Positions 1-15,400 of a stretch of DNA of 64,000 nucleotides are shown in pieces. Every line of letters starts with the position of its first letter. The stretch's first letter is position 1. Source of the DNA: Acanthaster planci (taxonomy: Eukaryota; Echinodermata; Asteroidea; Valvatida; Acanthasteridae); NCBI RefSeq assembly GCF_001949145.1, contig NW_019091483.1, forward strand, positions 511,699 to 575,698, read 5' to 3'. A model generated the notes under the pieces. The model worked only from the letters and a program-made list of their open reading frames with translations. It was not told where the DNA came from and did not search any database. The position numbers were made by a program, and so were the translations under genes.

Positions 1-403
1 TGGACCCTGCTACACACACAGGTTCTGTCCATCTTCTTTCGGCCTCATTTCTGGCTGGGTATAGCCAAAATATCAGGCTCGTTCGGGGTCAAACAATAAT
101 GAAAGGGGTATGTCGTCATCACAACGTCTGAAGTCACTGGATGCCCAGGGTTGAGCAGTAACAATAGTCGATTCCCCCAAGCAAAGCTAAGGAGACTATT
201 GTTAACAGGTTTAATAAATAGAATGAGGAAGTAAGTAAAAAAAAATAAAATAAACTTTTGAGCTGATCAGAACTTACTACCCATTCAGAGAACAGAAATA
301 TAATCCTCGGCACCGACGAGCTGAGCAGACGTCGGTTTTCACACTCATGTTTATAGGCCTAGGCCTACATTCTACAAGTTGACGAACTGTGGTAGATCTA
401 AAA
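1..403 (+). promoter_or_regulatory. Upstream region and possible 5' UTR/promoter of the mosaic gene
   Basis: No coding sequence is visible before ATG 404. A TATA-like AATATAAT lies near 297-304 and a pyrimidine-rich initiator-like stretch (TTTTCACACT) near 334-343, about 60-70 bases before the ATG. An inverted repeat with arms at 159-169 and 194-204 (TAACAATAGTC and its complement) lies further upstream. An untranslated first exon further upstream cannot be excluded, so the promoter reading is weak. Confidence 0.2.
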
Positions 404-488
404 ATGCGACGCCGATGCAAAGTGCAGACCGTTCTGCTGGTTCTTCTGTTTGCATTTGAAGTACTGGTGTCGTGCGTGGAAGCTCAAG
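404..488 (+). CDS. Exon 1: signal peptide
   Basis: It encodes 28 residues plus one base: a basic start (MRRRCK) followed by a hydrophobic core ([13 protein letters not shown]) and a small-residue exit (SCVEAQ), a typical secretory signal peptide. The donor is CAAG|GTAATA, giving a phase 1 exit that matches the phase 1 entry of the first CUB exon. An in-frame GTG at 389 is not needed, since ATG 404 has a good context. The following intron (489-6856) is the longest of the gene and holds two LINE remnants. Confidence 0.85.
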
Positions 489-3400
489 GTAATATCAGTC
501 TAAACACTTCCCACACAAGATTAAATTTATTTGTTCCACAAAATGCTACCACGTTAGGGGTAGGAATACAACTCTACTGTAAAGAATTCTTGTTTGGATT
601 TTTCTTTTGTTTTAATGAGTTTCCTTCTTCATGTGAGTGCCCTTCTTTTATTGGTAGAAACAGCTCAGTCTAAAATACAAGCAAAACAAGGTGATGTCTA
701 TAAAATTTACTGACGGAATAAGACATAGCCCCTGGTCATATCGGGAAATGACATTACATTCTTATCTTCCAATCATCTACACTTTTCCAGAGGCCTTCTA
801 TTTTAAATTTAATAGTAACGGAGAGGAGAAACAACGTTTTTGAAGTTGCACAAGTGGTGCATGCAGTGCAACATATTCTTTTATCCTCCGACTAAATTGT
901 CCGAGAATGGAGTGTAAAATTTTTCTACTTTGATTGTATGTTTGGAATCTCCTTTAAAGGACTGCCGTAAAAAAATGATATTTTGTACTGCATTGTCACA
1001 TCAAATATAAGTCAACAGCAAGAATAGGAATTTGTTTCATTTTCTTTTTATCGTGATATTTTTCATAATATTTACTGTTGTTCTATGTCACAAAATTCCT
1101 TTCATTTTATCTTATTCAACAAATCGTAGGCAGATAAACAAGTCCTTGCGGACTTAAGCACAGGGAGGTTATAAGAATGTTTCTTATTCCATGGTGAAAT
1201 GTGAAAATTGGAAAGATTCCTTCTAAGGGGACACCTCTGTTAATACAATTCATCTCTGTTACGTCATTCGTTGAAACCAGACGTGTGCAAAACAATAAGA
1301 GTAATGGTTACAATGTGAACTTTACTGGGTAATATCTCTGTTTTTTATTCTTCCCTTGTGTTTCATTGATGGGCAAGAACATAAACCAAAAATACATTAG
1401 AAAATAAAAACAGGAATCATGAAAAATGTACAATTCAGAATTAAACACTTAGGAAAGAGGATCAAGAAGAGATAGGCCCAGAATATACTTGTAGATAAGT
1501 GGTCACATGAATGGTTGCAATGAATGTATAACAAAACTAGAATTCTAATTTCCATTTCTTATAACAAAGTCAAAATTTTTCACAGCAGTCGTGCATTCCA
1601 TGCCATAATACCAATTTGGTAAAAAAAATATCTTAATCCACTGAAGGAGGGAATTCGAATGAATAATTACATCTATAAAAATTGAATTTAGCACGAAGAA
1701 AATCATATGTCGAAAATGTATTCTTGGAAACACCAAATGGGAGTTCAAAACTTCCCAATTTGAATAGAGTCCGTTAGGGTCCGATTGAAGAAAGAGGAGA
1801 CGTCTGACAAGATCGCGAAACACGCTCACACTCATACAAAACATGAATCGAAGTTTCGGGATATTTACAACAAAAAGTACAATTGGGGAACCTTCTTCCA
1901 ATTTTTAAAGGAAAGTCTTTGAAAGCAATGGCCTAATAAAACAGCTCAAAATCCGGTTTCAACTTTGCATTTAAAATTAGGCCCTAAGTGTGTGGATCAC
2001 CTCAACCTTTTTGTCCTCTGAATTCGTATTAAAACCAACTTGGGAATATATCTTCGCAACATTCCAGTGGAATTATCTGGGCTGGATTAAATGTGCCGCA
2101 GGGCCAAGGCACCAGTGTTCCGACCCAGTAGGCACGGCCGGACTGTCCAACAGGCAGATTTCGGCATGGTGCCTTATAGGGTTAGGAAGCGTATTTTACG
2201 GTTGCGTATCAGGACGCGCCAATAAAATTTTCCGAGCTACTATAAATGTATCCAGGGCAGATTACTACACGAGCGGCTGTGACAGCGGCAACGGTATGGA
2301 ATACAGGTCTGATAAAACAGTAAGCCTCCAATGCAAAGTAGTAATCCACCCTGGTAATCCGCCAAGGAGAAACAAGCGAGATAATAATTAATCGGCGAAA
2401 CAGTAGCCCAGAGAACTTTTTTTGTGTGTTGTCCCAAATGGGCTTCCGTACATGAATAAATGCACATCCACACGTACTTGCACGTTCGCGTCGTTTGGTT
2501 GTTGGCATAAATGGATCCATTTATGGAAAACTTTACAATGATGATGGATGGTGGGCATGATGGATCGATCGAACAAGTACATGTGAAACGATCAAGGGTC
2601 AAAGTAAAAAATACCACTGCGCAATCTTGACAAAAAAACACGGGCGACGCACGACGGGCGATGAGCGACGGCAGATAGGGAATTCCGTATATTACAGAGT
2701 GACGAGCAAGCACATTACAGCGAATGATTTGTCAAGGACAATAGTTCCCGAAAGTTGAGCCCTGATGGCATGCTTCCGGAACCCTTGGATAGGAAAATTG
2801 TTGAACCTGCAAAGATTTTAGAATTTGTAACATTTTTTTGTTCCTTCAGTTACTTCTTAAAAATCCAGCATGGAAAAAGGGCTTTGGAAAATATTTGCTT
2901 GTATATCAATTTTTAGAACTGAAAAATTACCTGACCTAAAAGAGAAATATCCTGCCAAAAATTGACCCATCCCTCCCGAAAATCCAAAATACATAAAGAA
3001 CAGTCTAATGCGCCGGTCTCGTACGCAGATGAACATAAATTTTACAGTTTGAAATTTATGGTAATCTGTTAGTAAAAGCCGAAATAAAAACAGATGAAAA
3101 TATTTCACGCAGTGTTTTGATTTATAAGGTAATAAACTTAAAGCAATTACGAAAGATTCTAATATTTTATTTAATCTTTGCTGACAACAACTGCGTTACA
3201 AAGTATATCAAATCAACGAAACATGGGACCCATGCACTACAGGTACGGAAATCTTTGCAATGTTTTATAATCTCGTTTTCACGTATTAAGCACGGGGAGT
3301 AAAAACAAATATGCATGAATTAAAGAGACCCAGGTACGATATCGCCGGATGTGAAAAGTCGTTAATGAAATTCGTTTTTACCCATCTCCAGGTCACTTTT

Positions 3401-6400
3401 CCTAAATATTAGTTGAGGAAGACAAAGGTAAACTTCTAACATTAATATTTCATGGAGTGGTTTCAGTAAGGAATTATTCTTCAAAAAAAAAAATCGAACG
3501 TGATAGGACGGCCCAGTGTAAAATCTCAGTAGGCGGAAGGTCACTGCGTGACTTTTTACTCTTAAGCTCTATGGACGAGGAAATGTAAATTCATGCTAAG
3601 AATGGGTCGGCTTCGACTCGCCCATTCTTTTCACGAATCTACAGTCCTTGTCCACTCTCTGTAACGGAAAATGTTGAGCATAACCCCTTTTTGTGTTAAA
3701 CTTTTGAACTCTTTTCAGTGCATGTACTAAGTTGTGCATTTCTAGCTCTGCAAAAGGAAGCAACGTGGAATTATGATACGAGACTAGCATTTGTTTTGAT
3801 AGAAATTCAGTTGGGCTGCAACTGGGACTATGGTTGTTGACGACAGGAGTTAAAGCTTTTGTGGCATTGCAGCTTGTGTTTAAATAAAGGAAGGGGCTTA
3901 AAAGGCATTTTGGGCGTTTCTGGGTTAACTCTCACGTGTTCTGTTTTGTTCTGTTCTGCTCTGTCATGCTGGTCACGAATCGTTTTTTGCATAGTGACAT
4001 TGATTACTCAATGCTGTAGCCGTGCTGCAAGCTCCTTCCTCGGAACATTGGGCCACTTTTGTGTCCGTGACACTTTGCCATGGTACATCATATAACGGGA
4101 CAGAATTATATTTTCAACTTAGGAAACAAACGGCTATCGAAAACAGGAAAACAATATCGATTACATTGATACTCTATGCCTTGCAAGATCAGAGTGTGGA
4201 CTTGCAGTGCACTGAAATTATTGAATATTTTCGACCAAAATATTAAAAATCGCGGCAGTCTTCCATGGGTTTGTGTAGATTAGTTTATAAACTTTTGGCA
4301 CGGTAAAAATTTGTTCGCGAACAAGATTCTCACTCCCCACTTTCTGGGAAGTGGATGGAAAACATCAAGAACAAAGATGACGGATACAGGCACATACCGT
4401 TACTTAATGTTGTTGGTCTTGTTACATAAAACAGAAAACACTCCGGATACCGGAGAGGATTTACCCTGACCATTTAATATGGATATTTGTGGGTTTTATT
4501 TAATGTGACAAGGCTAATGACATGTCATCTTTTCATTTGGTGTCAGAATGGCGATTGCTATCTTGACCTTCAGCGCAGCTGCACTCCTTTTGCACTTTGG
4601 CGGTCGTAATCAACGACCCAAGAACCCTGTTCGTGAGTCCCATGAGAATGGGGTTTCGAATACACCCCAGGATTCCAATTCTGAGCAATTGGACGCAATT
4701 GGGTCCGAAAGTGGCTCTATTTAGCCGTTTTGCAGAGGGGTGCATTTTCAAAATGGCTACTTTTCCGGGCAGCGAAATTTCCTTCATTTTAGGGGTTGTG
4801 AACTTTGGGTGAGAATTTCTCAAAAATTCATCCGTCAACCTACGAAAAATTGAAAGGAAGAGTATTCATCATAAGCACTGGTCTACAGCTGGTATTGTTT
4901 TCAAATGTGATCTTTTAGATGATATAGGTTGCTTTTCATCACTGTCCGATTTTACGGCCAAGTTCGATGTCCTGGCCAACTTTATTGAATATGGTGCGAT
5001 CTTAAGATTAGTCAAGGCTGCTTATCGTGATTTGTTTACGAATAATAACAATGCTCCCTTTCCCGCCTTTCCCTTCAACATGCATGTTCTCCTGTCCGAC
5101 AAAAAGGGCTCTCGGAGAAATTACGACCCTTTTGTCTCTATAAAAACTGTAGCTAGAAAGTTTGTGGACAAATGGGAAAGGCAACTTGAATTCCACTATG
5201 ACTTGGATGTTTGGTTTCAGGCCTTTAGTGTTCCTTTTACATGTACAGTGGACTCTAAGCTTAGATGGATTCAGTTTAGACTAATCCACAGAATTCTTGA
5301 TTCTAATTCGTATTTATGTAAAATTCATACGTTGGATTCCGATGTTTTTGCAACTGTAAATATGTCAATTCTTTCTGGATCTCAATAGTAGAATGGATTA
5401 AGGACAAAACAAAGATACACCTTGTAATAGACAATCAACTTTTATTGTTCGGTGTTGTTGACACTAGACTTAAATGCATTAATCTTATCCGTTTGGTTGC
5501 CAGATTTCACATTTATAAAATGAAAATGAACAGCAAACTTCCCTCATTAGAAGCTTTGAAAAAGGATATCCAGAGGTATTATCATTGTGAAAAATATTTG
5601 GCTTCTGTCAATGGTGCCTGCCAATAGTTTTGGTTGAAATGGCAAAATTACTTATTATTAAATTATTAATAATTGAAGTATTATAATCTTTTATAACTTT
5701 ACTAGTTGCTATTAATTTTTTGTCGACAAGAGAGAAATAAAAAAGGTGTCTCTGCGGAAAAACAAAACTGAAAGGAAAATGAAAAAGGACACGCCGAACA
5801 TCATTTTGCTGTCAAGCTTGGACACCTGTGAGAGTTGGGAGTATTTTTCAAATAATTTTGAAATAAAAGGATTTATTATTGGTTGTCTATGGGAATTTAT
5901 TTTTAGGGGTGCACCCTTAGACGTATGAAGCATGCATGTCTTGAATCACATGGGAATAACGCAAAACAGCGCTATTTGGAGGCTCAAGTAATTCGTTATG
6001 ACGAATTAGTAATTCGTTATAACAAATTAGTAATTCATTATTTCGAATTAGTGATTTGTCGAAACGAAATAGTGTTTCTTTAGTTTCTATAGCTGAAAAT
6101 TTATTCTTCATTGGCACGATTGGCTTTTCGTAGTGGTCGACACATTTTACGCAAGCGGATTGGCCAGCTCGTGGCACACTATAGCGAAACGTGCAAGTTG
6201 AAGTGAAAGTCTATAAAGGTATATTCGATGAATTTATTTTGATAAAAGACAATGCTGAGGTGTGATTTAATTTCGACCTCCAAAACACCCCAGCCGGTTT
6301 TCTACCCGCTGAACCGTCCGGCCCCATGTTCATGGCTCCGTCCATTTGTCATTTTCTTTGCTTCTGCACAACAGTCAGAGGCCATAAAACCCCTAAACCA

Positions 6401-9400
6401 TTTTGGCTAGTGATCATGCCTCACAGGCATGATACAAACAACATTATACCAACGCCACAAGCATAGGAAGTGGTGAACGGAGATCAGTCAAAGAGGAAAC
6501 AGTTTTAAACACAAAAAGTAAAGCAAACTATACGCTGACTAGGTAATTACATAATAGATTTCAAAATGACAAAAATATAAGACTTTAGTGAGATACGTAG
6601 GACCACCACTTGAAAGTACATGTACAGTTTTGTTGAAACTTCCAGGTTTAACGACTGTCTAACGACCTCAAAGCGAGAGTGATCGAAGTCGCCAACTTGA
6701 TTAAAGCGTCTTAAACAACATTAATCCTCCCTATAAGTTTGGCAGTATGAAAGAGAAAGCATAAGTTAGTGCCCAAAGATTTTCTAATATTTACAGTCTT
6801 AAATTACTTTTTGCTTTAAACGTATACTTTTTTGTTTTGATTCAAATCAATCACAGATCAGAACATCAGCATTACAGCGAATGAGTCCGTGCGTGTGGGA
6901 TCGCCGCTATTTCCGAACATCTATCCAAACAATGTTGATCGCACCTGGATCATACGAACTGATGAGGGCCGCAAAATTCTGGTCACTTTCTTTGAATTTT
7001 CCACTCAGCTTTATAGAGACTATTTTCGGGCTGGAGATGGTGGCAACATCGGAGTTGACGAGTTTTTTGTGTGGAGCGGTAATAGATTAGCTCCACGTCT
7101 TCTGTCAAGTGGCAAGCAGATGTGGCTGCGATTTACCTCAAACGGAGCAACCGGAGCACGTGGGTTTCTATTTAACGCTGTCAGTGTACCAATGACCGGT
7201 AAGGACTTCATAACGACCCTGTTTTATTATCTGAAAGAAAATATGTAGGGAAACTGACTACGTGCACCTAGTCGGTTTCCCTATAAAGTTTCTTTCAAAA
7301 TGTATTTTCAAAAAGCCGTATCCTTTTTGAGTGATCCCTGTTTACTACTTCCCAGGTTGTATCGTGTTATTGGGATGTGATCCCTGGCTACATGGTGTTT
7401 CGGGCTTAATGGCTTCTGGCTAGCACCCCGAACAAAGTTATTGACAAATGGGAAGAGCCACCAATGTTTGGCTGGATAGCTCAGTTGGTTGAGCACTGGT
7501 ACGGTATTCTGAAGGCTGCAGGCTCAAATTCCGCTTTATAATGTTTTATTATTTGTTTTAAATTTATCAATGTCAATGCGTACGGGTCATTCCTCTGTTG
7601 GATAATACATTAAGTGTGGGCGGAAGCCGCTAGTTTTGGTGTTTTTCGAAGAGACGCACAGTTTCCCGCGCGTGTGTTCAGTTCTCTCTGGCTAATACGT
7701 AGGTTTTATTGAAGGGAACAGCCTCTAATGTACATACGATTTCTATGAATGCATTCCAAAAATTTGTTCAATATTTGACTACCTTGATGGACATTGATGA
7801 TGTTAGCCAACGAAGATGGCGTAAGTGTGTGAGAAATTGGGATGTTAGTCAAAACCGAGCTTGGAAATTCTGTTTTCCAGGTATGGGATCATCACCCATA
7901 AAAGAAGTCAACATAACTCACTCTGAACAATTACATGAATTCACAAACACCGCAAATAACGACCTCCACAAATTCATTCCTCCCAAACCACACTACCCCA
8001 GGAGGAATTATTTCTCAGGGTATTTGCTCTGCTGTTCCTCTCTTACTTTGAGGGTTTTTGTCTGAAATCGAAAGGTACATGCATGTTTTCTGTTAACGGG
8101 AAATTTATTTGGTGTCTCAAATGTTTCCTTGAAGAGAACATACTGGACTTTAATGGACCCAAGTGATGGTGAAATTAGGGACTACAACCAGTTAAACCTG
8201 GTTTGGTCAGTAACTGAGCCGGTGTATAAAAGCTCTTTATGCAAACAGAAAGGGGATCCATGTCAAACTGGGTTTGACACGCAGTCTCCTTAAGCCTGCA
8301 TGTCAAACCCAGACATGCAGGCTGAAATTATGGCACAACAGGATAAAATATGATGATAAATAGACGAGGAGTCATGTTGCGTGATTTCATAGAAAGATAT
8401 TGACTGGCCCACCGTAACAGACTGCCCCCATTTCTTTCAACCATATCTATAATATACAGGATGTAAGCCTTCTTAAGATATGACGTCAATTCTAGAAGGA
8501 GCAGCATGACACATGTCGTTTGTTAAAAGAGTAAGCGTAATCAAGTTGTGAAAAGGCTGAGATCATTGTGCAGGAAAAACTGTTTTCGAATTTGTGATGC
8601 TTTTGGGAACGCGGAAAAGTAAAGCAATTTATGCCCACTCAATATCATTTTAGGACATTATCGCCAGCGCACTTTCTATAAGATAGATGTTGCTTGTTAG
8701 AATATAAGAAGATTTTGTGGGTTGATTCTCCTCCTTTGGAACCAACGAATTCATTGTAATCATCCATTTCAGCCAGAAATGTCTGAAAAATTGATCTTTT
8801 ATCAAAATAGATTACGTTGTTGTTCGTTCTCACATGGAAAAACGAAATACAAAATGATTCTCGTTCTTCGTTTTTAAAATGTGAAAAGTGAAAGGACATA
8901 TATTATTTTTCCATATCTGTGTTTCAAATAGAAACATGAGAAATGATTCATTTTTCATTTTTTTTCTTTTTTACATTGGAAAACGACGAAAAACGACTTC
9001 TTGTGTGATTGTATTTTTTCTTTGCTTTTAAATCGAAATATGAATGAAAGAAACGTAGGCCAGCCCCAAATGTAGGTCAGCCTAATCTGATTATAGAAAA
9101 GTCCTATAATTCCCCGTGCATTGTACGCTGTGACGTGGGGTGAATAAGTGCCTCTATCATACAACTCAGTCAGAGATGTCTCCGGATTCACAAGAGAATA
9201 ATTTATGTAAATTTGAAACTTTAAATTTACCACCGAAACTTCCAGACTTTCCATTGAATCTGACAAGTAACTGATCTTGTAGAAGCCACTTATAGCTATA
9301 AAAACAGTAATGCCTCGAATTCTTGTCCTGGTTTCTTCAGAAACTTTGACGTGTATGCCGGGGGACTTTGATTGTGGCCACTCTGTTTGCATCGACGGTG

Positions 9401-12400
9401 CATGGCAGTGTGACTATACAACAGACTGTCGTGGAAGTGTTGATCAGAGCAATTGCGGTAACCGGTTTTTCTCTTCTTCTTTTTCTTCTTCTTTTAAGTC
9501 CGCCATCTAAAATGGCGTCGTTGTATTGGTGATTAAACGTGCATAAAAAAGGAAAGCTGTGATAATCAACTAACCGAGAAGCCTCCTCCTGCCTTTATAG
9601 GAGAGATGGTCACTCTATACACAAGATGGTCTGGTCTCTCTCTGGACTGTTACCCTCTTTGCATGTCACAGGACATTTAACATTTATTATTCTAAAACTG
9701 ATTGGGACATATTAAGGTGTCACTGAAATTTTCATGAATTTCATAAACAAAATCTTACAAAAGATATGTCAAAACAACGTAAGGACAAAGAGGCATGAAC
9801 TTGTGCTCCATATACTGAAGTAACATGTAGTAGTAACACTTTATGTCTTAGGCCTATTTTTCCGACGTGAACATGCAGCTGCAGATCACGCGTGAATTTC
9901 GGGTCGTCCCGATTTTTACACTAATTTCATTATTTAGTATTACCACTGGTGTTTATTCTTTCCAATATCTGTGATGGTTTTGTTGCTGTTTTACTACTGA
10001 GTCCTTTTTTCATGTTCCTATACAGTCCTGTTCCATAGTGCCCTGAAGTAATCTCTGAGACTTTCAACATTTTGTTCTCCTAGGTGAGGATCGCTTTGTC
10101 TTCATAAAAAAAACTGAAACAGCACGACTTGTTTCCCCGAACTATCCCAGCTACTATCCAAGTGATAGAGACTTCACATGGATCATCCAAACGGAAGACG
10201 ATCGGAGAATACGTGTGAGCTTTTCCAGCTTTGACACTGAGTATCGACACGACTACGTCCAGGCTGGTGAGGGCAACGTAAGCGCAGTCAACACTTTCTT
10301 TGAATGGAGCTGGAGGAGGACACCACCCGATGTGTTGTCCAATGGAAACACTATGTGGTTAAAATTCCATTCTGATGGAAGTAACTCACGACCTGGATTC
10401 TTGATTTCAGCTTCTAGCGTACCGATCACTGGTAGGTTGATAAAGTATTTTCTTTGGTTTTCAGTTTGAGTACTAACGCCTTTTAGATGTTCCCATGGAT
10501 AAGATTTCCCGAACAAGCTAAGAAAATCCTGGAGAGTCTACATTTAAGTGTTACTTTTTAAAATCTGGCCAGCTTAAAGTGTCTTGTTCTTGTGTGTCAG
10601 TACACGGACAGCTTTATGAATCCAGACATTTCTTTCAACACTCAGTGAGTGAAATCAGTGAATGTTTGAGGGGTTACGTCCGGGGATGTAGGTGGCCATT
10701 TTCTGTCGTGACTGAGACAGACAGATCTGGATTTTTTTCCTCTGTGGGTTCGGTAAAATGGCATGTACAAAACCGTTCTGAATACCATTTAGGAGTTGGA
10801 AACATAACCTCACTGCTGAAATCCGGGCACTATGACGGAGGTGTATGGTGAGAAGACATGTTTCAGATGATTCAACAAGTAGAACTCTGTAGGCCCTATC
10901 CATTTGAATGGTAAGCAGATCGTAGGCTGAGCTGGAAGGGAGCCTTGAGGTAAATCGTTCAAAACCTCATCACAACCTCTGAAATGTAAACGTCTGACAT
11001 TTAATGCCATTTTAGGCTGTAGAAATCAGTCAGTCCTTATCGTGCAATGCCATCCATCAACAATTCGCTTACTGGACATGCTCCATCATCTTATCAATGT
11101 GACTGCATCGTCAAATGGACGATAACTATTTAGGCACGGAAAAAGTCTGTTTCTTTCTGACTTTCACGTATAATAGTGATTATGTAGAATCAACACGCAC
11201 AGAGTTAAAGCTCACTGTCACACGACTATTACAAACGAATCGGAGTCATCCATCCAAATTATTTTGGTTTTACATGTTTCTACGGAAGCGTTTAAGGGCC
11301 ACTTGTACAAAAAGTTTTTCGAGTTACTATCTCGCTGCGGCAATTTACTATCAGCCAAAGAAATGAAACAGTATGGAACTGTTAAGTTATTTGATTAAAA
11401 AAAAAGAAATTGTTACTTTTTAGCAAGACGGTTGGGGCCTGCACAAATCCGGTTGACGCCCATGCATATTTTTAGCCAATGTGTGTTGCCATTTCACAAC
11501 AAAACTTCATGGTTAACATATGATTTGGGAGATTTCAACAGGCAAAAAACAAAAATGAAAAGAACGTGAAAAGGGACACCAATACACACACTTTTTCATC
11601 AAGTGGATTGCAATCCCCAGGCTCTTTGACCTCACATTCATGCCTTAACTCGACACAAACCGCCCATACAGCGCAGGGTGCTGGGGAGGGCAAATATGTC
11701 TGGCACTTGGAAAATGTAGGAAGGAATTAAAAGCAGTTTACCCCTCATCTGAATGTGAAAATGTATACTAAAAATGAGATTTCCCATCTTTTGTTTTGTT
11801 TTGTTTTGTTTTGTTTTGGACACCAAGCTTTGTTGAAATGTAATACAGGTATCTCCCTTTGTTCCAACCAATCTAAACCCAAACTTCACTGCATTCCACC
11901 CTAAGGATACATTTGAAAACGATGGCACACTAAATAGGACTTGTGAGGCTATTGAAATATCCGCCACGGTGGGATATCGATTTGACTCGGCAGCAAAATC
12001 TTTATAGGCCTAACTTGCCGCGGCGAGATGGAATTTCGCCGTGGCGAGATAGTAACTTAATTGAAAAAAAATGGGTAGTAGCCCCTATATGCTTCCGTGG
12101 GGTGTGACATATAACTGCGTCAGAGAGAGATATTGAAATTTGGCGGAATGCAGATTTACTTGGTTGTTACTGTTACCGAAAGAATTTTAAGATCATTATT
12201 TTCAACAAGTACGAGGCGGACAAAGGAACATCAAATCTGATGGTTTATTTAATAAAATATTGGACTTCCGACCGAGTTTTGCCGCATTTATATTTGTTCT
12301 TTGTTACAGATGTACTGAATTGTTCTCAAAATGAGTTTGACTGCGGACATTCAGTCTGTATAAGTGGGGACTGGCAGTGTGACTACGTAATTGACTGTTT

Positions 12401-15400
12401 TGGTGGAGGCGATGAACTCGGTTGTGGTAAGTTTAAAATGAGGAAATGAACAATAACTCCACAAATGCACCACCGTATCATGAAGTCTACCTTTGACGTC
12501 ACTTAAAAGGCAAGAAGTTATCTAGTCTTTGCAACACGTCTTTGGTTTTTTTTACGAAAACTAAAATTAGCTGGCTATACATTCCTGATTATCTTATCTT
12601 ATGAAACATTCAGTAAATAAAATATAGGCCTAGCATTGGAGACCGTCATAAACTGTGATAAAGCTTGTACCCCAGGATATCAGGAAGCACCGGAAGTCGG
12701 AATATATAAAATATTACATGTGGACAAAAGCTACACGGAAAGCGTTTTGCTTGAGGATTTGTGTACGAATTAATGCGAACAAATTTGTTTCCCTGCCCCG
12801 TATAATACCGAACGCGAAACCGGACACAAAAAACAGACCCTCGGATCGACTGGCTGTGACAGCGAGGAATATACGAATATCCACTTCTCTTGAGACAATG
12901 ATTGCAGCCGCTAGATACAGGCTTCCATTATATGGGCACACGTGTTTAATCCAGCCGCAGTCGTAACTTTAAAAAGTATCCATTCGAAACGAACACGGTT
13001 GAGGTAAAACTGGGAATAATCTTTTACAAAGGTCCATGTGCTTTCCAGGATCAATTTCTTTAACCATCCAATCCAACCTCCTCCTTCGGGTAAATGGTTC
13101 CATACCTCACTGGAAGAGAAGTGATTGACGACCATTACTTTGCAACCTTCCTGCACTGAAATTAAAGTTATAATTTGAAAGACCAGAGTAGATGTACATG
13201 TCCATGCAAACAGACGTTCCTGGAAACTTGGAATCGTTCCTGTACAGATTTTTACTCTATGATGCTCTGTTGCGTTCCCTTTCATTATTGTTCACAGTGA
13301 GTATAACTAAAAATATCTATACTTAGACACTTAAAATTATTGGGCAGTTCCATTTAGTATAATTTAGCTACTAACTGTGCTGTTGAACAGTGCATTGCTG
13401 CTCCAAACATGCACACTTTTTACTTGTTCTGTTAATATATTTTCTCACTCGTTTTTATTTTTATATTTGTTATAGGAAGAGGGGATACCATTTATCTCAA
13501 TTCCACCGAGACAGTCGAATTGAGTCCAGAAACCTATCCAAGCAGCTATCCCCTGAATATTGATAGTTTATGGGTAATTGAAGCGGAAGAAAATCGAAAA
13601 ATTCAAATTACGTTCTCGAAGCATGTGTCAGTGTCTGGACCCTACAAATTCCGAGCTGGTGACGGTAACGACAGTGCAAACGAGAATAGCGTCTTCTTTG
13701 AGTGGAGCAGGTATTCTTCACCTCCTGATCTTCACTCAGCTGGTCGTGCGATGTGGCTGAGTTTTGAGCCAACTGGAAAGAGTTCTACCAAATTTGCATT
13801 TCCTCTTTCCGCATCAAGTATTCCAATGGCCGGTACGAAAAAGTGGTTTTTTTAAAAAAGTTTTCATCAATATTGAAAATTTGGGGGCACCCGTTTAGTG
13901 GTGAAGTCAGGACCGTGCTGCTCTAAACGAATTTCCGAATGTTTTGAAATTGTGTCCAAGCATATTTACCGTAAATGCGACCGTCAGTGAAGTTAAATGT
14001 AGAAGCCAAACGCGACATTCGGAGACATTTTGGTCTTGGTCGGCATGTCCCGAAAACATTTATTTATAGTGATGGTGTGTTTAATCTTTTTTGTCACCCA
14101 ATGGTCTTTTTACAGCCACTCTGGTGTGTTCTCAGGGCGATTTTGACTGTGGTCATTCAGTCTGCATACCTGCGGGCTGGCAGTGTGATGATTTGACAGA
14201 CTGCGTCGACGGAAGTGATGAGCATGATTGTGGTAACTCTCACCAAAGAAGTGTGATTCAATTAAACTATAAGTTTAATGATTTGCAAGCATTGTCTGTA
14301 AAGTGTTGAGTCGAGGCAATTATTCCGGACCTGTATTCTTATTAGTCTTGGCACATGTTTCACTTTTTTGTCTCCGTGCTAAACGCTAGAGACATGAACT
14401 GGCAAGCATAAACAAACAGTGGTACCGGCCATATTTCTATTGGACCTTTTTTGGTTAACTTACTCCCAACAAAACGAATTCTAATTTCAGAGCTCAAACT
14501 GGAGACAGATAGGTAATGCACCGTCCATGCTGTAGATGATGCACGCTCTACTACGCCACTTCTGGGAAATGTTGATTAAGGCTGTGATAACACAGCAAAG
14601 CGTGTCCCGTTGCCAATAGAATCAAGGCAGTTAACGGTGATCGTCTTGAGTATTCCCAAAAGGACCCACTTACTTCAGCCGAAAAAAATAGTTATCTACC
14701 AAGCCAAACAAAATATGTTCGATGTACAAATGCCTGATCCATTAAATAGGCCAGAGTCAGAAATTCCTCTTTTCTAAAAAGTGGAAGTCCAATCTTGTCG
14801 ATAGCTGTTATATTGCTGTGCATTCGTCTTGACAGTTTCATTTTTCGCAAAACAAAAATGTATGTTCTAATGACTGATATCACTCCTATCATATCGTTCC
14901 TTCCGTTTCATATTCAGACGGCCCACGATTCATATTCATCGGTGAAAATGAAACCACTCAGCTAGTCTCCACAGGTTATCCCAACAACTATCCTAATAAT
15001 GTGGACATTACTTGGATCCTCCAAACGGATGAAGATCGCAAGATAAACGTGACCTTTCATGCTTTCAGTACACACTGGTATGGTGACTATCTTCGGGCTG
15101 GTGACGGCAACATGACTAGTAACGCGTTCTTCCAGTGGGCTGATTACTACAAACTGCCCCCTGATCTTCTGTCCAGTGGGAACACCATGTGGTTGAGGTT
15201 CACGTCCGACAGTTACAATACCAGACCTGGATTTTCACTTACGGCTTCTAGTGTATCCTCAAGAGGTAACATTCAGATGCTCACAAAATCGTGTATGCAA
15301 AGTGTACGCAGCCTCTTTATAACGTCGTCCGCTTGACGGCTGCTACACGTTTAATCACGCCGGGAGGATTAAACGGCCGTGTTCACACAGGATCACGGTG

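Larger units (their letters stand above)
489..6856 (+). other. Intron 1 (6.4 kb)
   Basis: Besides the LINE remnants at 1500-1935 (minus) and 4890-5665 (plus) and the 21-bp repeat near 5985-6075, I see no gene. A small hairpin lies at about 3598-3630, with arms AAGAATGGG and CCCATTCTT. No further LDLa or CUB exon was found in it. Confidence 0.6.
7199..9340 (+). other. Intron 2 (2.1 kb)
   Basis: It contains the tRNA-derived SINE-like head at 7470-7545 and the paired hairpins at 8261-8323, described separately. The rest shows nothing I can identify. Confidence 0.5.

Noticed and set aside
389-403. Upstream in-frame GTG start at 389
   Set aside because: Animals start at ATG; the ATG at 404 has a good context and opens directly into the signal peptide.
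2209-2713. Overlapping minus-strand open frames in intron 1
   Set aside because: No domain or repeat match, unlike the LINE remnants nearby.
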